A DNA stretch of 64,000 nucleotides, taken from the NCBI GenBank assembly GCA_019115845.1, contig DXCU01000075.1:17792-81791 (forward strand). The letters run 5' to 3'. The notes below the pieces were generated by a model that saw nothing but the letters and a program-made list of their open reading frames with translations, was not told the origin of the DNA and did no database searches. The translations under genes and the position numbers were made by a program. Source of the DNA: Candidatus Rubneribacter avistercoris. GTDB lineage: Bacteria > Actinomycetota > Coriobacteriia > Coriobacteriales > Eggerthellaceae. How positions within the stretch are numbered: position 1 is the first letter of the stretch; the number at the start of each line of letters is the position of its first letter. Below, piece by piece: positions 26,201-31,843 of the stretch.

Positions 26201-27332
26201 TGCGGCTATCTACCTGAAAGACGGCTGCACCATCAGGAACGCGAAAGCCAACGCCAACGGCGGGGGAGCGTACCTGAGGGACTCGGGCACGACGCTGTAC
26301 ATGGAACCAGGATCGCTTGTGGAGGACTGCCAGACGAGTGCGATATACGGAGGTTTTCTCTACCAGGCTGCATCCACCTCGTTCGTCGCGACGGGCGGCA
26401 CGGTGAGAAACTGCAAAACCACCCTGTCGAGCGGTTCGGGCGGGGCGGTGTTTGTGAGCGGCAGCTGCATAACGGATCTGGGAGGGGATTTCCAGGCGTA
26501 CGGCAACAGCGCGGCCGCCAACGGATCGTTCTATCACGGATACGGCGCCTCGTCTGTCATCAGGCTCCATGGAACGGCGAGCATCTGCAACAACACCAAA
26601 ACGGGAACGGGCTACACCGGCTCCGCCATTTTCACGTACGATTCCCGTGTCGAGTTGTGGGATTCCCCGACGGTAACGGACAACTTCCAAGCGAACGGCT
26701 CCACCGAAATGAACATCTACACCGACAACTTTGCCGAGATCAAGGTGATGGGCAACCTGACTGGCGGCGAGGTGGGCATTTACTCCACGTACTACACGAA
26801 GGGCGCCCAGTTCGGCACGGCGTACGCGGGGTCTTCAACCACGACGGCCGCCAACCTGACGGGCCTCTACCGCCTGACGAACGACCGCAACGACGAGTTG
26901 GCCGGCATGGCCGGCTCGGGCTCGGCGGTGGTGTGGGGCGTGGTGAAAGACATCCCCGTGCAGATCATCCAACGCGTTTCGGAGCCGCTTGACCACGACG
27001 CCTGGTTTGTCGTGGAGGTGCGGGACGCGGGCGAGCAGAACGCCTACCGCCAACCTGTTCTGGTGAGGGCCGGCCAGACGGAGGGGAGCGCGACGGTCAT
27101 GGCGAAGTCGAGCCGGCCCTACTCCTTCACCGACGTGGAGCAGGCTCGTCCGTGGCGGCAAGGCAAGGCGGCCGTCACGTACGCGGGTCCGGAGTCCGTC
27201 TCGGCGAGCGCGGGGTCCGCGACGGCCACGTTCACGGACGCCACGGCCTCGCGGACGCTCACGTTCTCCTCTTCCGAGGAAAAAACGCAGTGGCTCTCCG
27301 ACAGCGCGTCGGTCCGCAACGCCATGCGGTAA
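23229..27332 (+). CDS. giant secreted beta-helix repeat protein
   Basis: A 1367-residue protein and the last gene of the operon. The signal peptide ends ISRAWA-ED (about residue 40). The body is a predicted right-handed parallel beta-helix rich in Gly, Ser, Thr and Asn (repeated GGxIxGN, GGAI, TGGTI strands), as in Pmp/adhesin and pectate-lyase-like folds. Three large modules each open with P(V/I)C(K/R)I, near residues 51, 471 and 858; the second and third (about 385 residues each) are close duplicates and share GCADGYPYEG. The last 130 residues differ and end without an LPxTG motif or membrane anchor. A surface adhesin or glycan-binding role is inferred. Confidence 0.8.
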   Translation: MNANPRTRAAAVCAAALLLAATLLCAALAKGGISRAWAEDGAVSLATNPVCRIVGGDEYDSLAQAVAAAASGNTIEITASNTVAQAIDAGGKELTLRNADGGAHVTTFSAAGSLTTSGNFTLGACVLDGGSASGTTRTSALITVNGGSFTMDGATVRNVTNTNASTAAANPGGAFGVAAGTLTFASGTIEGCRAASGINTYDTNGGGSVAHIASGATLVMQEGTSISGSGSYDKDSSVQGSPICVRGMFRMEGGSISGNTSVCGGAIYCTETGNAILTGGSIVNNNASSSPTRGGDGGAMFLAANARATVGGDVLIQGNSSTRSAGAIAMRNGASLSIEGGTITGNNTGGEASEVVAPFYGAVSSHGAGNIASVSLSGSPVIEGNTYKGSTPADLSVSAASTLTVGKLEPGAHIGIYAASGIDAAGQQFATGADAATSLGDLSAFFSNTRSVSGRPLMGAAGDGTAIIWENPPICKIASADGTSAVAYNSLSAAFSAAVAQGGATIEMLVESYDLTSSLDVGGLAVDVVLTTAKTEGEGCADGYPYEGDAETPCTIRRAFSGGSMLMVGGGGGSLSFVDLTLDGNAASYTGTGGSVISASSGASVWLRDGCIIQNALADPGSGAAATANGGAAALADQGTTLRMESGAVAQNCQTKGSWGGFLYQGPNTSFIATGGTIRNCGTTIAASSGGAIFANTSCVTELGGDFEAYGNYAYEHGSFWHGFSSTVLRLKGSASIHDNDIKAAAANKEGSALYTYGAIVEIEGSPTVADNHQLDNTECNIHVTADSQIKVTGSLTGGEVGIYFSARSAAGNTFGKAYAGSAETTATNLTGLYHLKNDITAGLSGAPGTGSAVIWAATPICKIVDGGVAAPYSTLTAAVAAAKQKGGNVTIEMIVSSYSIGTAFAFGALTGGVNITVTTAKTIDEGCADGYPYEGAADAPCVLQRAFAGGVMFTVTGASGGSVSFADIILDGNGGTYTGGSGSVIYGSGGAAIYLKDGCTIRNAKANANGGGAYLRDSGTTLYMEPGSLVEDCQTSAIYGGFLYQAASTSFVATGGTVRNCKTTLSSGSGGAVFVSGSCITDLGGDFQAYGNSAAANGSFYHGYGASSVIRLHGTASICNNTKTGTGYTGSAIFTYDSRVELWDSPTVTDNFQANGSTEMNIYTDNFAEIKVMGNLTGGEVGIYSTYYTKGAQFGTAYAGSSTTTAANLTGLYRLTNDRNDELAGMAGSGSAVVWGVVKDIPVQIIQRVSEPLDHDAWFVVEVRDAGEQNAYRQPVLVRAGQTEGSATVMAKSSRPYSFTDVEQARPWRQGKAAVTYAGPESVSASAGSATATFTDATASRTLTFSSSEEKTQWLSDSASVRNAMR

Positions 27333-27451
27333 GAACGCCCCTCGCACTTGCCGCCCCTGTCCTGCGCTCGCCTGCTCCGTCTGGCGGGCGCAGGTCCTCA
27401 ACCGCTTTTTGAACCAGCGGCAAAGCCCCGCCCTTCAAATGCTCCTCTTGC

Positions 27452-27594
27452 TACAATCATTCTCGATTTCGCAGATCAATCGAAGGAACGCGTTGCAAAG
27501 GGTTGCCAAGGGCAACCCCTGCGTCAGCATTGCCGCCAAAGCTGCGCCCGGCCTTGGCGGCGCGACTTAAAGAGAGGGGGGGAGGGAGGTGCGC
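27452..27594 (+). promoter_or_regulatory. upstream region of the Rrf2 gene
   Basis: TACAAT at 27452-27457 is a likely -10. GGGTTGCC-AAG-GGCAACCC (27500-27518) is a perfect 8-bp inverted repeat downstream of it, placed where an Rrf2 operator or an mRNA hairpin would act. GAGGGAGG precedes the ATG at 27595. Confidence 0.45.
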
Positions 27595-27978
27595 ATGTAG
27601 ATAACGACCGACTATGCCATTCGCATAGTCGTCTACCTTGCAACGACTCGCGGCGTGCGCACCGCCCAGGACATCGCCGAGCACGTGGGCCTGTCGTCTG
27701 TCAACGTCGTGCGCGTGGTGCAGAAGCTTCTGGCCGCCAAGGTGGTGGCGTCCCAGCGCGGCCATACCGGCGGGTACCTCCTTGCCGCATCGCCGGATGA
27801 GATCACCTTGCTTGACGTGGTGGAGGCCATGGAGGGAAACGCCGCCTGCAGGGCGCTGAACTCCACGGAGGCGGAGTACTTTCCCCGGACGGTGTCTCGG
27901 GACCTTTACCGGCGCGTGGACGACATGCTGGCCTCTGTGACCTTCGGGGCGCTCGTCCAGGAGGGCTGGCCGCGCTGA
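27595..27978 (+). pseudogene. Rrf2-family regulator with a nonsense codon at position 2
   Basis: The frame reads M-stop-ITTDYAIRIVVYLATTRG and then continues open to 27978 (TAQDIAEHVGLSSVNVVRVVQKLLAAKVV, GHTGGYLLAASPDEITLLDVVEAMEG). Rrf2 proteins usually begin MKITTDYAIR, so TAG at 27598-27600 stands where AAG would be. A good ribosome binding site precedes the ATG. Without suppression, translation could restart at GTG 27655, which would remove the first helix. The cluster Cys residues of IscR/NsrR-type members are absent (one Cys only). The gene is either freshly inactivated, re-started, or a sequencing error. Confidence 0.7.
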
Positions 27979-28092
27979 GGCGGCCGCAAGCGCGCCCGCT
28001 TCTTCCGGCATCGCCTCGGACGGCGGCTCCAAGGGGATCGGCCCTGCAGGCGACGGCCTGGATGTCGGCTTCGGCGAATTTGCGGAATCTCC

Positions 28093-28120
28093 TTGCATCC
28101 TTGGCGTTGCGTGCTACAAT
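28093..28120 (+). promoter_or_regulatory. promoter of the infC operon
   Basis: TTGCAT at 28093-28098 and TACAAT at 28115-28120 are 16 bases apart. Transcription begins near 28127, giving a leader of about 170 nt. Confidence 0.6.
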
Positions 28121-28126
28121 ATGCAG

Positions 28127-28257
28127 GCTGTTTACTCAAGCGGGGGAGCGATCCCTCCACCTGTTTCGGCGCTTCGGCAGCTGACGGGTCGCGCGAATAC
28201 CGGCTTTCCGCCACCATCAAGCGACGCCCGCAGGCTTTCGGAGCTGCGGGTTTTTTG
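28127..28257 (+). promoter_or_regulatory. infC leader with intrinsic terminator (attenuator)
   Basis: The leader ends in a terminator: CCCGCAG (28227-28233) pairs with CTGCGGG (28244-28250) and six T follow, 40 nt before the infC start. A terminator in this position matches the L20-leader class, in which free ribosomal protein L20 binds the leader and causes premature termination. The upstream part has several short GC stems that could hold the alternative fold. Confidence 0.7.
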
Positions 28258-28296
28258 ATGTCGCGCGCAGGCGCGGTGGAAAGGAAGGTGAGCGCG

Positions 28297-28878
28297 ATAG
28301 CTGCTCAGGAGCCTCGGCTCAACGAACAGATCACCGTCAGGGAGTGCCGCCTGATCGGCTTCGACGGTGAGCAGATGGGCATCTACACCACGGCGGAGGC
28401 CCAGCGGGTCGCCGACAACCAGGGGCTTGACCTGGTGGAGATAGCCCCGAACGCCGAACCTCCCGTGTGCCGCATCATGGACTACGGGAAGTTCAAGTAC
28501 GACCAGGCCATCAAGGCCAAGCAGGCCCGCAAGAACCAGAGCCGGGTCGAGACCAAGGAGATGAAGTTCCGTCCCAAGATCGACGTGGGCGACTACACGA
28601 CCAAGAAGAAGCACGTCCTGCGCTTCCTTGAGGCCGGCAGCAAGGTGAAGATCACCATCATGTTCCGCGGTCGCGAGATGGCTCATCCCGAACAGGGCCT
28701 GGCCATTTTGGAGCGGCTGGCCGACGACCTGAAGGACATGGCGGTCATCGAGAACCAGCCGAAGATGGAAGGCCGCAACATGCACATGCTCATCGCCCCG
28801 CTGCCTGCGGCGGTGGCGGCGAAAAAGAAGAAAGAGACCGAGAAGAAAGAAGAAGGGAAGGGCGAGGATAATGCCTAA
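28297..28878 (+). CDS. infC: translation initiation factor IF-3
   Basis: A 193-residue protein. The N-terminal domain begins [26 protein letters not shown] and the C-terminal domain holds [35 protein letters not shown] and [12 protein letters not shown]. The tail is Lys/Glu-rich. I place the start at ATA 28297: AAGGAAGGTG ends 6 bases before it, and IF-3 genes are known for rare start codons (AUU in E. coli) that allow IF-3 to repress its own translation. The alternative GTG 28288 is inside that ribosome binding site. It overlaps rpmI by 8 bp. Confidence 0.92.
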   Translation: MAAQEPRLNEQITVRECRLIGFDGEQMGIYTTAEAQRVADNQGLDLVEIAPNAEPPVCRIMDYGKFKYDQAIKAKQARKNQSRVETKEMKFRPKIDVGDYTTKKKHVLRFLEAGSKVKITIMFRGREMAHPEQGLAILERLADDLKDMAVIENQPKMEGRNMHMLIAPLPAAVAAKKKKETEKKEEGKGEDNA

Positions 28879-29068
28879 GATGAAGACCCATCGCGGCACC
28901 GCGAAGCGATTCCGCGTCACCGGCTCCGGCAAGATCATGCGCGCCAAGGCGTACAAGAGCCACATCATGACGAAGAAGAGCAAGAAGCGCAAGCGCAACT
29001 TCCGCCACGAGACCGAGCTGGCCAAGGCCGATGCGAAGGTCGTCGGACGCAACCTCGGCATCCGCTAA
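28871..29068 (+). CDS. rpmI: 50S ribosomal protein L35
   Basis: A 65-residue basic protein, [21 protein letters not shown] then [13 protein letters not shown], the full family length. It starts inside the end of infC, so it is translationally coupled. Confidence 0.97.
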   Translation: MPKMKTHRGTAKRFRVTGSGKIMRAKAYKSHIMTKKSKKRKRNFRHETELAKADAKVVGRNLGIR

Positions 29069-29092
29069 GCCAGTAAGGAGCAGTGATACATC

Positions 29093-29446
29093 ATGTCCCG
29101 TGTGAAACGTGCAGTCAACGCGCATAAGAAGCGTCGCACCATCCTCAAGCGCGCCAAGGGCTACTACGGCGCGAAGTCCCGCACCTACCGCTCGGCAAAG
29201 GAGCAGGTGCAGCATTCGCTGCAGTACATGTACCGCGACCGCCGCAACAAGAAGCGCGACATCCGCCGTCTGTGGATCACGCGCATCAACGCGGCCGCCC
29301 GCCTGAACGGCCTGAGCTACTCGGTGTTCATGAACGGCCTGAAGAAGGCCGGCGTGGAGCTGGACCGCAAGGTGCTCTCCGACATGGCCGTGAACGATCC
29401 TGCGGCGTTCGCCGCCGTGGTCGAGGTGGCCAAGAAGGCGCTGTAG
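29093..29446 (+). CDS. rplT: 50S ribosomal protein L20
   Basis: A 117-residue protein, [29 protein letters not shown]..., complete. AAGGAG lies before ATG 29093. L20 nucleates 50S assembly and is the probable feedback regulator acting on the infC leader. Confidence 0.97.
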   Translation: MSRVKRAVNAHKKRRTILKRAKGYYGAKSRTYRSAKEQVQHSLQYMYRDRRNKKRDIRRLWITRINAAARLNGLSYSVFMNGLKKAGVELDRKVLSDMAVNDPAAFAAVVEVAKKAL

Positions 29447-29475
29447 GCCGCGCGTCGAACGTCGCCTGCGAAAGA

Positions 29476-29512
29476 GGGCCCCGCAGCCGCACACCGGCTG
29501 CGGGGCCCTTCT
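29476..29512 (+). terminator. terminator of infC-rpmI-rplT
   Basis: GGGCCCCGCAGCCG and CGGCTGCGGGGCCC form a perfect 14-bp stem with a 5-base loop, then TTCTGTCTTT. Confidence 0.9.
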
Positions 29513-29628
29513 GTCTTTCGCGCGCCTTCCGACGCTAGCTTGCCGCCCTTCGCGGGCGCCTGGCGGGGCGGGGCGTTTCGAGTCGGCAGCCGGCTTTCGC
29601 GGCCCGTCGGGCGCGCCCGGGGCCGCGA

Positions 29629-29976
29629 TCAGCTTCGGTCGGCAGCGAGGTCGGGTTCGAAGGAGCCTCTTCCGGCCAGCATGTCCGCCAAAAACTCCTC
29701 GGCGGCCGAGCGCGCCGTGCCGATGGCGCCGGTGACCGTTTCCACCCCGCTCTGCTCAAGCGCCGACTGTATGGACGGATCTAAGGTGTGGGCTATGAGA
29801 ACGTCCACCCCCAGCCTGTTGAGCAGGCTTGCCGTGGCGGCGGGGGGCAGGCAGGGGTTCGGGAAGTTCTGACACTGCGCGATCACCCCGCGCGTGACGG
29901 TGTAGCATGTGTAATCGGTGCAGCGCCCTCCGTGCGTCGATACGTCGAGGCCGTTGCTTGCGACCGCAATACGCAT
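29629..29976 (-). CDS. NifX/NifB-like (dinitrogenase iron-molybdenum cofactor) family protein
   Basis: A 115-residue protein of the NifX/YaaK-like Fe-Mo-Co family: MRIAVASNGLDVSTHGGRCTDY at the start, then LGVDVLIAHTLDPSIQSALEQSGVETVTG. Family members carry or donate metal clusters; stand-alone copies in anaerobes that do not fix nitrogen have no settled role. Cys residues at about 19, 24, 35 and 42 could bind a cluster. GGGAGGAG precedes ATG 29976. No nif genes are nearby. Confidence 0.8.
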   Translation of the reverse strand: MRIAVASNGLDVSTHGGRCTDYTCYTVTRGVIAQCQNFPNPCLPPAATASLLNRLGVDVLIAHTLDPSIQSALEQSGVETVTGAIGTARSAAEEFLADMLAGRGSFEPDLAADRS

Positions 29977-30309
29977 ACCGCTCCTCCCTTGCTCGGTGCA
30001 TCATACGATACTCCTGTCCGCCCTCCGCGCGTCCGCCCTTTCGCCCAACGGGGACAAATCGCAAGGGGAACGACACGGGGGAGGGCCGTTCGAACGCGCG
30101 GCAAGGGAGGCTGCCGCGCGTTCGGACGCGCGCTAACGGCGCTTGCCCCCGATCTTCTCTGGCGCGATTTCGCGGACGTCGGCGTTTCATCCCTCCCGGA
30201 GGCGGTTCGGCGTTTGCAAGGGGGTTTGGGGTGGTGGACGAACCGCCTCCGGGAGAGGGAGGCTGCGGGGCGCAGGCCCCGTCGAATCGACGGGGCCTGC
30301 AAGGGCTTG
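29977..30309. other. 333-bp intergenic region with three hairpins
   Basis: No gene. Three inverted repeats: a 13-bp stem CGAACGCGCGGCA / TGCCGCGCGTTCG (30091-30124); TCCCTCCCGGAGGCGGTTCG with its near complement ending GAGAGGGA (30190-30209 and 30239-30260); and GCAGGCCCCGTCGA / TCGACGGGGCCTGC (30272-30300), which lies just beyond the stop of the anchor gene and is the probable terminator of the oxidoreductase operon. Confidence 0.6.
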
Positions 30310-31200
30310 CTAGTAGTACATGAAGACGGAGCCGCCCGTCGCGTACATCGCCATGCGCAGGGCCACGGACCCCATCGCCCCACAAGCCACGACGAGCATC
30401 GCCAAGACAGGGAGCCTGGCTTGGCTCTTTCTCCGGCTTGCCACCGCGAGGGCCGCTGCCGCCACGGAAAGGGAGATGGCTGCGACGGTCATGCCGAGCG
30501 CGTCGCCAAAGAAGGGGGAGTATGATTCCACGGTGGCGAGGGGCTTTGTGGCAAGGATTCCGTCGAAGAAACGATCGATTTGGGTGAACGAGCTTGACGA
30601 TGCCGCCATCGAGGCAATGAACGCGCAAGTGGTCGCCGCGTTCGCGATCGATCCGATGATGATTGCGGCGGAAGCGCGGCTATCGGGCTTCCGGTGCTCC
30701 TCGCCGCGCTTCGCGAGTCCGTCGATCACGGTGTAGCTTGCCGGGCCGAGCACGCAGGCGTTGCCCAGCAAAGACAGCATCTGGGCGGGATTCTCCCACG
30801 TGGGGCGCGCGCTCATCATGTAGGAATGCCCGGTGACGAGCACGAGCGCAAGGGCTGCCGCTACGTTGAGCACGGCCAGTGCCGCAGGGATGTCGCCTCC
30901 TGTCCTGCGCAGCGCGGCAAGCGTGGCGACCATGCAGAGCGCTATCGCGACGACGGCGATCAATTCTTGCGTGATGCCGGAGCTCAGGTGACCGAATCCG
31001 TTGAAGATGCGATCCCAGTGCTCCAAATGGAAGAACACCGCCACGCCGCCGATAGCCAAGAGGACGGCCGACGAGGCCAGCGCGGGCATTCGGGCCGTTT
31101 TCGACCCCTTGGCCAGGGCATGCAGGTTCAAAGCCGCATAGAGGCCGGCCGACCACGAGATGAAAAGGGTGAACAGGATGAGTGGCCACTGCAGTTCCAT
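30310..31200 (-). CDS. DmsC-type membrane anchor subunit
   Basis: A 296-residue integral membrane protein with about eight hydrophobic helices, matching DmsC (MELQWPLILFTLFISWSAGLYAAL at the start, GHSYMMSARPTWENPAQMLSLLGNA in the middle). It anchors the catalytic and Fe-S subunits on the outer face and passes electrons from menaquinol. It is the third gene of the operon, 3 bp after the Fe-S subunit. Confidence 0.87.
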   Translation of the reverse strand: MELQWPLILFTLFISWSAGLYAALNLHALAKGSKTARMPALASSAVLLAIGGVAVFFHLEHWDRIFNGFGHLSSGITQELIAVVAIALCMVATLAALRRTGGDIPAALAVLNVAAALALVLVTGHSYMMSARPTWENPAQMLSLLGNACVLGPASYTVIDGLAKRGEEHRKPDSRASAAIIIGSIANAATTCAFIASMAASSSSFTQIDRFFDGILATKPLATVESYSPFFGDALGMTVAAISLSVAAAALAVASRRKSQARLPVLAMLVVACGAMGSVALRMAMYATGGSVFMYY

Positions 31201-31203
31201 GAG

Positions 31204-31842
31204 TTACTCCTCTCCGTACCACGTGCGGTTGCGCAGGATGTAGCGGAACGAAGGGGCGTTGCCGACGTCGGGCAGGTGATGGACGTCGGCCTCCGACCAT
31301 GCCCGGCTTGTTTGGGTGACGCGCAGGAACTCGGTTTCCTCCGGGCCCATCTTCGGTCCGCGGAACGATTCGATGCCCTGATCCAGATCGCCGAAGAATC
31401 GCGCGCGGCCTTGACATTGGCGAACGCATTCCGGCAGATCGCCTTGGGCCGTGCGTTGGTCGCACAGCGTGCACTTTTCGACGACGCGCTCCTCTTCGTT
31501 CAGGTAGCGCACGCCGTAGGGGCACGCCATGACGCAGAACTGGCATCCGATGCATTTCTCCTTGTCGATTTGGACCGTGCCGTTTTCCAGCTTGCGGCTG
31601 GCCCCGGTTGGGCACACTTCCACGCATTCGGGTTTCTCGCAGTGTTGGCAACCGATTGGTATGGAGTAGTACTCGACGTCGGGGAACTGGCCGGATCCTC
31701 CCGGAATGGGGTTCGGTCCGATGCGCAGCACCTTGTTCCAAAAATTCCCGACCGGCACGTCGTTGGCCATCTTGCACGCCACGCTGCAGGTGAGGCATTG
31801 GACGCAACGGTTCAGATCGGTCAGGATAGCGTACCTTGTCAT
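31204..31842 (-). CDS. four-cluster ferredoxin-type electron transfer subunit (DmsB-like)
   Basis: A 212-residue protein with four ferredoxin-type Cys groups: CVQCLTCSVAC, CQHCEKPECVEVC, CIGCQFCVMAC and CTLCDQR...CVRQC. It relays electrons between the membrane anchor and the molybdenum subunit. It has no signal peptide and would be carried across by the Tat signal of its partner. One base separates it from the catalytic subunit gene. Confidence 0.92.
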   Translation of the reverse strand: MTRYAILTDLNRCVQCLTCSVACKMANDVPVGNFWNKVLRIGPNPIPGGSGQFPDVEYYSIPIGCQHCEKPECVEVCPTGASRKLENGTVQIDKEKCIGCQFCVMACPYGVRYLNEEERVVEKCTLCDQRTAQGDLPECVRQCQGRARFFGDLDQGIESFRGPKMGPEETEFLRVTQTSRAWSEADVHHLPDVGNAPSFRYILRNRTWYGEE

Positions 31843-31843
31843 G

